Below, piece after piece: positions 19,777 to 29,973 of a stretch of DNA of 30,199 bases (positions within the stretch are counted from its first letter, which is position 1; every line of letters starts with the position of its first letter). The stretch is from Linderina pennispora (taxonomy: Eukaryota; Kickxellomycota; Kickxellomycetes; Kickxellales; Kickxellaceae), in assembly GCF_002104995.1 (NCBI RefSeq), contig NW_024468366.1:1-30199 (forward strand). Reading direction: 5' to 3'. The notes beneath the pieces are model-generated. The model searched no databases. It had not been told where the DNA came from and worked only from the letters and a program-made list of their open reading frames with translations. A program made the position numbers and the translations under genes.

Positions 19777-22700
19777 TTACACGCCAGAGGTTGTGGCAGA
19801 ATCAGAATGCTGGCTGTCGGGCGGTGACGGCACAGTCGCCGCCAGCAGCTTCGCCTCGCCATGGCTGCACGACTCATCGCCGTGCCTGTTCGCGGTGTTG
19901 ACAGTCAGTGTGCTAGTCGTGTACGAAATGGATGTGACCGACCGCTTGGGAAAAAAATCGGGCGCCGAGTCTGTTGACGCAGCCCTGGTGCTGCTGACAT
20001 CATGGGCCACGGTCTGCTTCAGGCCGTACGGGATCTCCGGCACACGGCCATGCGCCTTGATGAAGGTCCAGTTGCGGATGTTGTGCTCCAGCTGCTCTGG
20101 CATAAACTGCAGCTCGGGCACAAGGTCCGCCACCGCCTGGAACAGCGGCCGCCCGCAGCCCTCGTAGAACGCAATCTGCGACGCGGGCACATTGTCGGTG
20201 TCCACCACGATGCTGCGTGGCAGGCCGAGCGACTCCTCAATGTCGCCCTGCAGTGTCACCTCGCGGTTCAGCCGCTTCGTCCACCGCTGCGAGACGTCGA
20301 ATGGCCGGACGATGTTGCTGATATCCGCGCACTTCAGGATGCTGGCCGCCAGCTGACACCGCTCGGCCTCGTGCTGCTGCGCTGTCAGTGGCAGATTGGA
20401 GCCCGAGTGGAAGCGCTCGTGCTGCGCCTTGCATTTCCCAATGAATTCAAAGTGCCGCGCCATGTCGGTGGCCAGGATCGCGTGGACCGCCACTCGCCGC
20501 AGCTCCTCGTAGTCAAAGCTGGTGCTGCCCGCGTCGGCATGGCGGGCAATGAAGTCGGTGAAGTAGTACGACATGATCATCGAGAAGCACGCCGCGTGGA
20601 AGTTCTCCAGCACCGACTGGTCGTTGTACACCTCCGCCAGCTGCGTGCGTGCCCGCACCATAAACGCATTGTTCAGGCCCGGGTGGCCCAGGTCGTGGCA
20701 CAGCGAGGCCACAATCAGCGCCAGGGCATCCACCGGTCGCAGGATGCTGCGTATCGGGAACGACGTCTCCGCCGGGGTCCGCAGGGACGCCCGCCTGAAC
20801 CCCGACTTGTTGAACAGCCCCAGCGAATGCAGCATGTAGAATGTGCACTGTGTGACGTCGATTGCGTGGTGGAAGTTGTGGTACGGGTTGTCGTAGTACG
20901 CCGTCTCCAGAATCGCCACGAACCGCTGCACCCGCGGCACCCGCAGCTCCAGCTCCACGCACGCCGCCGCATCCATGATCATCACAACTGCGCTGTCGAG
21001 CAGGTCGCGCCTGGACATCTCCCACGGGTTGAATGACCACTCCAGGAGCTGCGCCCGAAGCAGCTGCGCCCTTGCGCTCTCCATAAAGCCCGACTCGGCG
21101 CCATCTGCGCCCAGGTACTCGCTGTCGACCACCACGTCTCCAAACACATCCCCGTCAGGCGGTGCTGTCGCACCAATCGACGGGATAAACTGCCGGATAA
21201 AGTCCTCCTCGAATGCTGCATTCCGCCCGTCTGCAGTGCTTGCTCCGTTGAACGCGTCGGTGCGTATCCGCCGCTGGAAGATCTTCTGCTGCGGCGCCTC
21301 CAGGACGCTGTCCTGCGAGCCGTGAATAGGCTGCTGTGGGCACGAGAACACATTCAGCCACAGGCTGTGCACTGTCTGTGCGGATACCGGCTTGATCAGG
21401 TAATTGAGTGCTCCCATGCTCGCCACCTGCCGCATAAAGCCCGGGTCCCGTGACGTGCTCATGGCTACTGTTGGCCGGGGCGTCGTGGGACAGCAGAACG
21501 AGTTGCGTCGCCGTTGCATGTCGAATCCGGATGCCGGCGGGGTGTGCGGTTGTGTTGTCGTATCGGAAGCCGCCATCGTGTGCAGGGATGTGGTCATGGT
21601 ACAGATACAGAGCAATAATTAATTGCGCAATATGAGGAAGAAGGGAGCAGGTAGTTAGCTTCAGGCTGTTTGCGGCGAGTAAAATACAGAGTATATAGAA
21701 CAGGTGGGGTGGTGTCAGGAGAGAGAAAAGGAGCGAAAAGGGCCGTCGGTAGAGCAATAAAACGGCAGCGGCGGGCAGAAAGAAAGTAACAAGGCCGCCG
21801 GCGGTGGTGGCAGCGGGCGGCGGTGCTCTGACACTAACGGGTGCTGCCATGCCCCCTTCACTGAGAGGCCTCCGTGTCTCCCCAAGTGGGAAATTCTGGC
21901 CAGTGAGAAGCACGCATAGACGAGGGAAAATGGCGGGGGGTGGGTTGGTGGGCCACAAAAGGGCTTGAAAAAGCTGCGTGTGCATACAGGGATTGTCCGC
22001 TGCCATGGCTGCTGCAGTTTCTGCATTATTGCTCAGACAGCTTTTGCAAGGCCGATTTGCCCGCTCGAAAATGCGGGTGCTGAGGCGCGTAGAAGAGCCG
22101 CATAGAGCGAGCGTTTGGCGTGTCGAGGGCGCGGAGCAGGTTTGCCGCCTCTCCAAGCGACAGAGCAGAAACCACCTGATTAGCATGCAAAAGGGCATTG
22201 GGCCCACCGCAAAAAGGGAAAATCCAGAGTGGCGGGCCAGACTATTGGCCAGCTTGCCTGGCGAATAAAAGCGAGATTTGCAGCCCCTCACAAAACCCAC
22301 CATTTCAGAATGCAACTGAGAAGCTATGTGTGAAGCTGCTTTTCGAGCCACAAGCCCGACAAAAGGACGGATTGCCACAACACGACATTCCCAACCCACC
22401 CCCATCGTGTGTGCTGGAACTGACGCGTTTGGGTGTCATGCGCAAGACGCCATATTTGGGCACAGGGACACGACATCCATTGGGCAGGCCACTCCCATGG
22501 GAGACGGTGGTGGTGTGACACCCACCAGCAGCCCCGGGACCCCCGTGCTGCAGCACATGTCCCGCTGCAGGCGCAAGCAAAAAGATGTGTCCATGGGAAG
22601 CCCGGCATGCGACAACAATGCCCCCGTGGCCTGACCGCTCGTCCCGCCACACACTATATCTGCGAATTCTTACCTATGGGAGCCACGTTCCGGAACACGC

Positions 22701-23235
22701 CAATCGCCGCATAATGCGCAATGACACGCAGGAGTGCCAGGCCATACGGTCCTTCTGCGTCCGAGCCGCACTGCTTCCCGTCCTCGGGGCTCGCCGGCGG
22801 CGTATAGATCGGGCCTTGCCGGCTACTGCGATCAAACGTATCGTCCACATCGATTAGCACGATGATGGTGCGCTGCCCCGTGTTGTTGAAGATCCACCGC
22901 AGCGCCGTGTCCCCAGACAGAACCGCCACGACTACAGATACCCGGTTTTAGCACAACCCCCGCTCTTTGCCCTCCCACGGCCACCGCATCTTGTTTCCTT
23001 TGTCGTCATTGTTACCTTGGCTGTATATTTCAAGCAGTTCCTGCACGAAAACAACGTCGTCCCGTGCCGGCCCCGTGCGGAGGCGCGGACTGCCCTCATT
23101 TGTCGTAGTGTGATACACGCCTTTGAGAAACCGCCTGTCAACAATAAGCACAGTGCAACTCTTTGGCGACATCTGACCCTCCATGCCTGCTGCCGTCGCC
23201 ACACTATCTGCACTCTCGCCGATGCATCCAGCCAT
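19777..23235 (-). CDS. Receiver-domain cyclic-nucleotide phosphodiesterase (RegA-like)
   Basis: Three exons: 23235-23016, 22931-22674, 21467-19777, joined to 722 aa. Introns: 84 bp (GTAACA..CTGTAG) and 1206 bp (GTAAGA..CAACAG), both phase 1. Joining exons 1 and 2 gives LLEIYSQVVAVLSGDTAL; exons 2 and 3 give NVAPIVAMSTSRDPG, rebuilding a response-regulator receiver fold: beta1 VLIVD (Asp33), candidate phospho-acceptor Asp101 in VLIDVDD, Ser163, Lys185 in NYLIKP. The second acidic pocket residue is Arg34, and the beta3-alpha3 loop is about 20 residues long, so phosphorylation is uncertain. The class I PDE domain (about 320-640) has YHNFHHA (His356, His360), CHDLGHPG (His417, Asp418) and KCADISNIVRP (Asp541), all metal ligands present; it should hydrolyse cAMP. 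Same order as Dictyostelium RegA. Alternative: a short form from an ATG at 21597 inside intron 2. Confidence 0.87.
21468..22673 (-). other. Long intron 2 of the receiver-PDE gene
   Basis: 1206 bp, while the EMC2 intron, intron 1 of this gene and two of the three MCM8 introns in the window are 61-84 bp. Donor GTAAGA is good; acceptor CCAACAG is acceptable, but no clear branch motif precedes it. No gene is seen inside on either strand. It carries a TATA-like box and an ATG that reads open into exon 3. Confidence 0.75.
21692..21699 (-). promoter_or_regulatory. Possible internal TATA box for short PDE isoform
   Basis: CTATATAC on the minus strand about 95 nt upstream of ATG 21597, from which the frame is open straight into exon 3. 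The spacing equals that of the chitosanase TATA box and ATG. Confidence 0.35.
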
Positions 23236-23594
23236 TTACCTCTTGGAATAAATAAATAATGTGACGCAAATAAACTGTGCTGCGCGATCTCGTTTACTAG
23301 GAGCTGGGCCCACCAAACTGGAACAACTGCCAATGCTCAGGCATACAGAGAAATAAGAATAGTGAGCGTATCGAATAAGCTTTTTAGGCTAACTGGGCAT
23401 GCAAGAAAAAAGGGGCCGGTTTTGGTGAAGGGCAGTAAACGGTACTTTTTGCGCGGCCCTCCAAATAAAAGCAGTGTTTCTGGATAGCGCTGCTACTTTT
23501 AAGCTCGCTGGCTCCTCCGAAATAACAAAAGGGCGCTTCAAATAACTGAAAGACACGGGTTCCAAGAAAAATGCTCCAAAAAAGCAAGGGCCCG

Positions 23595-23656
23595 GGAAGG
23601 AAGAAAATGGAAAGGATATGAAAAAGCAGAGAGAGAAGGAAAGGAAAAGAGGGACG
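23595..23656. repeat. Purine-rich (GA) tract
   Basis: About 60 bp almost entirely A and G on the plus strand (CT-rich on the PDE-sense strand). It lies about 360 bp upstream of the PDE ATG and may be a promoter element. Confidence 0.6.
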
Positions 23657-24137
23657 GCACAGGAAATAAGGCGTTTTCTGGGCCCTCGTTTTTGTCTCTG
23701 GGCGAAACAGGAAAACGAGCCACACCGATTTTTTGTGATTCGCGCACACCTGCCGAGGCAGGACACCCTGAGCAAGATAGGGACGCCAATGGCTGTAAAC
23801 AAACGGCCGCCTTCCTCTGCCCCTTTTTCGGGGTGGACGGACCAGGACGGAGTCAATAAAAACGGAGCGCAGTCACCAGTCGGTGGAACCCCGCACACGT
23901 CCCGGCAAACAGTGGATATAAAGGAATTCATATCAAATACAGGCTGGTTTATGAAGTCGGCGTCAGGCAGTGCAGGCATTTGGAAGTGGTGGCTCCTGCT
24001 CGCTTGTGTGCAAATGCACAATGCATGCTGAAATTTTGCGCTGCGTCTGCCTGGTGCATGGGGCGCAGGAAATATTATCGGGCAGCACCATCCACTAGCG
24101 CGCAATCAGCGCTGCTTGGTTCACACGCTTCGCTCTC

Positions 24138-24145
24138 CATAAAAA
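24138..24145 (+). promoter_or_regulatory. TATA-like box of NEM1
   Basis: CATAAAAA about 240 nt before the preferred NEM1 ATG and 41 nt before an earlier in-frame ATG (24179). An 8-codon open frame starts at 24145 directly behind it. Confidence 0.4.
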
Positions 24146-24376
24146 TGGCCATCGCGCCCACTGCTTCTTAATTCGGAGATGCGGGGAGGGACAGGAGTGG
24201 CCACAGCCGACCCAAGCGCATGGGCTTGCGATCTATTTCTACACACTGCTTCTGTACTCTTGTCTATTTTCTCCTCCGCCTTCCAAAACTCTAGCACCCC
24301 CCGTCCACCTTTGCTTGCCTCCGACAACCCGCCGCCGATAATATATCCGTGCTCCTGGCCGCCAAAAGAAAGCAGG

Positions 24377-25360
24377 ATGCAGCGAGATTCGTTTTCCGAC
24401 GAAAAGAGCCCGATTGTTCGCCCGCCACAGACGCAGCGGCCCAAGCCGGCCCGGCGGTTCTCCGCGGTCTATTTTGCCCTCATATACCTGTACACGCTTG
24501 CCTATGGGCTGCTGACAAGCGTGCCGCTCCTCGACCGCCTCTTGCAGTACCTTCCAAACCCGCACTCCTTGGTCGGCGACGAATACCAGCCGATTACCAC
24601 TCGGATACCGTCGGCCAGCACGCCCCTTGGCCGCCAGCCGCGTCGCACAACCTCGCCCCTCGCCCACACAATCGACGAGGTGCCCGAGCCCTCGCAGAGC
24701 ACACCACTCCGGCGTCGTGCATCCTCCGGCTCCACGTCTATGGCCCTGGATGACTCGCTGGCGGTGGTGAAGCGTGCAAACCGCCACTCAATGCCAGCGG
24801 TGCCAAGCACGCCGCCCTCGTCGATAACGCGCAACTTCAAGAAGAAAACATTGGTGCTGGATCTGGACGAGACCCTGATCCACTCGTCGCCGCAGGGGTC
24901 GTACCGGGCGCACCACCGGATCGAGGTCGTGATCGACAAGGTGGCATGTCTGTATTATGTGTACAAGCGCCCGCACGTCGACTACTTTCTGCGCAAAGTC
25001 AGTGAGTGGTACAAGGTCGTGGTGTTTACTGCATCCCTGGCAGAGTATGCGGACCCGGTTATCGACCTGCTCGATGCACAAAGAAAGTACATCTCGGGCC
25101 GGTTCTTCCGCGAGTCGTGTATCCCGCACGACACCAGCTATGCCAAGGACCTGACAGCCGTCGACCCGGATCTCTCCCAGATCGTGCTGATTGACAACTC
25201 GCCACTGTCGTACTTTATCAACCAGACAAACGGCATCCCGATCCAGCCCTGGGTCAACAGCGACCCAAAGGACGAGGCACTGCTGGATCTGCTGCCGCTC
25301 TTGGACGCACTGCGCTTCACCGATGATGTGCGCTCCATCCTGTCGCTGCGAATCGTCTAG
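24377..25360 (+). CDS. NEM1: Nem1/CTDNEP1-type nuclear envelope phosphatase
   Basis: 327 aa HAD-type Ser/Thr phosphatase. With Spo7 it dephosphorylates the lipin Pah1 at the nuclear/ER membrane and so controls triacylglycerol versus phospholipid synthesis. One membrane segment lies at about 29-50 (FSAVYFALIYLYTLAYGLL), followed by a Ser/Pro-rich linker (about 70-155) and the NIF phosphatase domain with LVLDLDETL (nucleophile Asp162, Asp164), KRPHVDYFL, VVVFTASLAEYADPVID and IVLIDNSPLSY (second acidic motif). All are intact. ATG 24377 was chosen because the membrane segment starts 28 residues later; an in-frame ATG at 24179 would add 66 residues without known homology but sits at a plausible distance from the CATAAAAA box, so a longer form is possible. 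Convergent with MCM8, stops 28 bp apart. Confidence 0.92.
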   Translation: MQRDSFSDEKSPIVRPPQTQRPKPARRFSAVYFALIYLYTLAYGLLTSVPLLDRLLQYLPNPHSLVGDEYQPITTRIPSASTPLGRQPRRTTSPLAHTIDEVPEPSQSTPLRRRASSGSTSMALDDSLAVVKRANRHSMPAVPSTPPSSITRNFKKKTLVLDLDETLIHSSPQGSYRAHHRIEVVIDKVACLYYVYKRPHVDYFLRKVSEWYKVVVFTASLAEYADPVIDLLDAQRKYISGRFFRESCIPHDTSYAKDLTAVDPDLSQIVLIDNSPLSYFINQTNGIPIQPWVNSDPKDEALLDLLPLLDALRFTDDVRSILSLRIV

Positions 25361-25388
25361 CTGCACGTCGGCTCTCTTAATCCTTTAT

Positions 25389-28380
25389 TCAGAACGTCGT
25401 CAATTGATACGATTTGTGGCCCTTCTTGAGCAGGTAGTTTTGGTTGTTGAGCTTGTCGATGACATCCTGGAAGTTGTTGAAGCGCAGCCCCATCTCTATC
25501 AACTGCACTGTGTTAGCATGGCTGTCACCTGGCATCTCACGCTGCAGCGGTCCACAGGCACTACTTACTTGTCGCAATGTCCAGCAACATCGAGTACGTG
25601 AACATGTTGTTGTATGTCTCCTCACTGACGCTCTGCAGCCGATGAACAAATCTATGTCGCGAAAAGACACGGCAGCACAGGTTGCCAAAAAGAACACTGT
25701 GAACACGAGATTAGCGCCTCATTCAGCTTCAATGTGGAAAGTCTCTCATTAACCACTGCATACGCAAATCCCTCGAGCGACCTGTAGGTGGCCCATGAGA
25801 TGGACGTCACAATCGCCCATGCATGTGCTCTTGCTCTGTATATCACCACCCTGCCCTCTTGCGCGGACGTCGGTTGCTGATCCAATCTGCGAGCGCAGGC
25901 CCATATGACCAACTATTCCCAAAGGCACATATCACCCCGTGCCAAGCCGCCCCTCCCGGACCCCCTGTGGCTGCCTGGGCTGCAACATGGACGCAGCATG
26001 TGCCTGAGATGCCAACAATGCAGCCCGGATTTTCTGGCGGACAACAAAACCACCACTTGTCCATTTGTCCAGTTCGGCGACAATCAATATACAGGCTATA
26101 CACAGGCTCATTCCCTGCCAACAGCAGTGATGCACTTACCGCTTGATGTCGCTTGTGCGGCTTACCCCCGTACCCATCTGCGACCGCCCAAAGTCGAACA
26201 GCCCATCCTCGTCCTCATACGTCTGGAACAGACTGCACCGCATGATTTCAACCACATTCTCGGCGTCCGATGCCGTCACCGTCTCGCGCAGCTCTGCGCG
26301 CGCGCGCGCCTCAGCCAACCGCACCAGGGCCTCCAGCTGCCGGGTCGTAATCGGTGTCGAGTCAACTGCCCGGTGGTTTGCACGGAGTTCCAGGTAAAAG
26401 CTCTGCAGCTTTGCCTTTGCCTCCTGCGACAACCTATTTGAAGCTTGGACTGTCAGCAGCCGATTTGCTTCGCATACCACTCATTTCCTGCCTGTTTTTG
26501 TTTTCCACTTACCGAGGCTGCACGTACTTGCGTGCATACGCAACGTACTTGCGCAATAGCGGCGGCGGGATCATATCGAGCTTCTCCCCTGGCTTCAGTC
26601 GCAGCCACTTCTCCAACCCGCCAGCGCTGGCCATTGTGCCCTCACACTGCTGCGTTGTGTCTTCGTGCAATGGAAACCGTGCCTCCTTCGCCGTGCTGCT
26701 GCCTGAGTGAAGCGCCATTACGTGCTCCGACAAGAACCGGTCCATGTCGGCATCCGGCCGGTCCAGCAGAATGAATATCAGGTCAAACCGCGACAAAAGC
26801 GCACCATTGATCTTGAGGTTCTCGGCCACAGTTTTGGCCTTATTGTAGTGGCCGCCGGCGGGATTCGCCGCTGCAATGACACTGGCGCGCGCCGGTAGGC
26901 TGCACACAAGCCCGCCCTTGGCAATGCTAATCGACTGCTGCTCCATGGCCTCGAGCAGCGAGCTGTGCTCGGAGCTGACCTTGTCAAACTCGTCGATGGC
27001 ACAGCACCCCATGTCGCTGAGCACCAATGCACCAGCCTCTAAGGCAAAGTCGCCTGACCCTGCCTCCTTAACCAGTGTCACTGTCAGGCCACTGCTAGAA
27101 ATTCCGCTTGTACCACACACGTACACGCCACGCGGGGCGATCTGTCCCACAGCAGTCAGCATTTGAGACTTACCCAACCCCGGGTCACCGACCACAAGCA
27201 CATGCGAGTCACTGCGGATCCGCAAGCTGCCCTTCTCGGTGTCGGACCGGGTACGTGCGCCAAATAGCGCCAGCATGATCCCTGCCTTCACCACCTCGTG
27301 TCCAAAGATCCCGGGGCTGAATGAGTTGATGAGCAGCCGGAACAGCGCTGGCTGCTGGTGGATATCGCGAATCATCTCCAAGTCCCTGTGTGAAAAATGG
27401 ATCCCATCTTTGGTCGTCATATCGTCGGTGCCAGGCACCTGTGCGCCTGCTGAGGCTCCGCCGTCCCCCTCTGCCGGCCCATTCCCGCCAACCTTGTTGA
27501 TGGCTACAGCATCTAGATACAGAATATAGAGCGAGTTCGGCTTGCCGCGGCCCCTGCCTTCGTCTGACTGCAGCACCTTGACGATTCCCGTGCAGTTGAC
27601 CACATCGCCAGGCACCACGCTGTCGACCAGATCATTAAGCAACTCAGCCTCAATACTGCGTGGAACCCGGCCGGGATCCTTCGGGTCGTCACTAATCTTT
27701 TCCTGGATTCCGAATCTGCTGCCAATCGACTGTGCGCGTCCCTGGGCTCACACCCCGGTTCAGATCAAACATCTTACTCTTGCATCCCTGAGCGTAGCAC
27801 TTTACTGGCATCTCGTACTTGCCATCCACGATCTTGACAATCTGCGCAGTCCCACACCGTGCACAATTGAACTCAGCCTGTACTAGCAGCGGCTTTACCG
27901 GCGTCGTGCGCACCACAGTACCGCGCACAGTGACCAACTTGCCGACGTACCCCGATTTAAGCGACTTCATATGTGTCAGCGGCTCGTGATGCAGCAGCTG
28001 GATATGTAGTTTGTGGTCTCCAAGTATATGCTCGGCCTCACCGCCATACTCTTTGCTGAGCACGAAACACACAGCGAGCCCAAGGCAACACAAAAGATAC
28101 TCGGGCTCGTTGCGGATCCGCTGCGCAAAGTCTTCCACAGGGTTGTCTGCCACCAGTGTCTGATAGTCAAACATGCACGATGCGTTGGTCTGCATGCTGA
28201 AGCAGCCGGCATTTGTCTGAGATAGGTTGCAAATTTGGTTATATCATCGATATATTCTTGGGTGCTGCCTCGACATCCTGGCGTGGAAAATATAATGACC
28301 AGTACCGCTCGAGGTTCCGCCGCAGCACCCGGTCGTCAGAGCTGCTGTTTGTCCACGGCCGCTTGTTGCTGTTAAACGAG
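25389..28380 (-). CDS. MCM8: MCM8 helicase, 5' part with frame breaks
   Basis: MCM8, the hexameric helicase acting with MCM9 in recombination repair. Downstream exons are clean: main segment ending 26513, then 26433-26140, 25651-25569 and 25507-25389, with introns of 79, 488 and 61 bp, all GTAAGT donors. They rebuild RLSQEAKAKLQSFYLELR, ITTRQLEALVRLAEARAR, TYNNMF and the end NYLLKKGHKSYQLTTF. The AAA core is complete: GDPGLGKS (about 27189-27166), GVYVCG, AIDEFDK, ALLSRFD arginine finger. Upstream, the OB/zinc part is present (CARCGTAQ..CYAQGC) with VDWQQIR. The frame then slips by one base at 27705-27712, where IQEKISDDPKDPGRVPRSIE resumes in another frame. Two more slips occur near 28211-28225 and 28260-28271; the most 5' homologous stretch is ERYWSLYFPRQ. 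The start codon is not resolved. The breaks are either real decay or assembly errors; the intact AAA core and splice sites favour the latter or very recent loss. Confidence 0.88.
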
Positions 28381-28616
28381 CTTTGTTCATCATATAGACA
28401 TAAGTGCAATGTGGATAATGATATTTTGCCTCTAGCAGCAATGTGTCTTCCAGAATATAAGCATGTCTAGATAATTGGTGATTTGTGGGTGTGATGATGT
28501 ATCCGCAGCCATCATTCTGATATTCTTGCCATTATGACGCTGCAACTTTCGCACAGTTGCTAGATGAAATATGCAATTAACGCATTATCTAACTATTTAC
28601 TTCGATAGACTATTTA

Positions 28617-29561
28617 TTACTCTTTGCCAGCCTTCGCACGGGCTGCATTGGCAGAGTCCGTTAGCTGCATGCGCTCCATCTGACCGGGGATGGATCCAAA
28701 CCGCCCGGTTTCCATGTCCTCAAACGCCTGGTACAGCTCGTCCCTGGTGTTCATGACGAATGGGCCGTAGCGGGCAACCTTCTCGCCGATCGGGTGCCGG
28801 CCAGGACCAGAACGCGCGCCTCCTCCGACCCAGCAGCCTCAAAGTCAATCGGCTGCCCGTCGGTTTTGATGACAGCCATCTGGCCTTCCTTCACCTCTGC
28901 CTTCTCGTTGCCAACCAGGATCGGCTCCGTGTGGAAGTTGTACACCATTGCGTCCATGCCGCTCGGGAGATCCAGCGCGTACGCCCAGTGGTGCGCAGGT
29001 CCAGGAAGAATATCTGCGTGCGCGTGTCAATGTTGGCTGTGACATCTTCAACCTTGCCTGCAATGACCTTGATCCGTGTCTTTTCGTCGCTGGAGGTGAA
29101 CGTGGGGATGTTCTCGGGCGGAACGTCCTGGTAGCGAGGCGCCGTCATCTTGTACTTGGCAGGCAGATTGACCCAGATCTGGAAGGAGTGCATAACACCG
29201 CCTTCCTTGAGCATCTTCTCGGTCGGCATCTCGCTGTGGATGATGCCGGATGCTGCGCTCATCCACTGAACCCACCCGGGCTTGAGAATTCCGTGGTTGC
29301 CGTGGCTGTCACGGTGCTCAATCTCGCCCTCCAGCACGTACGAAATGGTCTCCTGGCCACGGTGTGGGTGATCGGGGCACCGACAGCCTCGCCGGGTCCA
29401 TACTTTGTCGGGCCGAGATGGTCGAGCATCAGGAACGGGTCAACCATGTCCAGGCTGCCGGACGGTACTGGGCGGCGCACGATAAAGCCGCCGCCTTCGC
29501 GCTGGCGGTGTGCAGTGATGATTCGCGAGACCTGCTTAGTGATTTTTGTAGTGGTGGACAT
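28617..29561 (-). pseudogene. Second pirin copy with three single-base deletions
   Basis: Reverse-complement copy of the pirin gene at 1805-2752: 945 bp against 948. One base is missing at each of three sites: about 29373-29378 (GTGCTCCCG becomes GTGCCCCG), about 28981-28984 (GGCGGTAC becomes GGCGTAC) and about 28790-28798 (GCACTCCG becomes GCACCCG). Each deletion shifts the frame, so no full pirin can be read. Start codon, stop codon and metal-site motifs are otherwise kept. I count eight substitutions against the intact copy, seven silent and one Val27Ile. Near-neutral loss or consensus error are both possible. Confidence 0.9.
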
Positions 29562-29562
29562 T

Positions 29563-29608
29563 TGTGCTGTTGTTGGTGTTGTTGGTGTTGTTGGTGTTGT
29601 TGTGTTGT
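29563..29608 (-). repeat. CAACAACAC tandem repeat in leader of pirin copy 2
   Basis: Same position as the repeat before the intact pirin ATG. It has mostly CAACAACAC units rather than CAACAACGC and a different unit count. Confidence 0.75.
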
Positions 29609-29923
29609 TGCTGTAGAAATACAAGGGATGTGTAGAAGATCTGGGAGTGGCTGAAAAGCTGGGAGACCAAGAACCGGCAGTGCCAAAATCAGCGCTTTTT
29701 ATGCAGATCGGGCCAGTGTGGTGATTATTAAGGATTTGGTGGCCGATTTGTCATTCGGCTGGGGCTTTAGTCACGCATCCTGAACCAGCGTGACTGGCTG
29801 GCGCTCCAGGACAACTGCGTTAGTAACGGACATCGCATTACTAAACTGCCACTGCTCGCTCTCGTAACGAGGCACAAGCAGCACAAAGCGATATTCCTCA
29901 CCAGACCCGTCTGCTTACGGTGC

Positions 29924-29973
29924 TTAGCCACCAGTCCTGTACTGGGCCATCGGCAGCATCGAGTGTCCTCTAG
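29924..29973 (+). repeat. Microinverted segment inside right arm
   Basis: Counterpart of 1401-1449 in the same + strand orientation while its flanks are inverted. Bounded by TTAG and CTAG. Confidence 0.85.

Larger units (their letters stand above)
23236..24376. other. Divergent intergenic region, receiver-PDE / NEM1
   Basis: 1.1 kb without a supported gene. Holds an AT-rich stretch just upstream of the PDE ATG, a 60-bp purine tract, and a CATAAAAA box with a tiny upstream frame near NEM1. A 238-codon open frame on the minus strand (24105-23389) lacks an ATG and is low complexity. Confidence 0.5.

Noticed and set aside
19777-21615. Treating the PDE as a complete gene starting near 21615
   Set aside because: That start is not an ATG, and the protein would hold only the last third of a receiver domain. 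Splicing to two upstream exons restores the whole domain at two in-frame junctions. A short isoform remains possible and is listed as a finding.
23389-24105. 238-codon open frame on the minus strand
   Set aside because: No ATG at its start, low-complexity Phe/Ser/Pro-rich translation derived from the purine tract, no recognisable domain.
27700-27720. Intron explaining the MCM8 frame change
   Set aside because: Conserved residues VDWQQIR and IQEKISDD abut with no room for an intron; the only GT..AG pairs nearby would be 12-35 bp and would remove conserved sequence.
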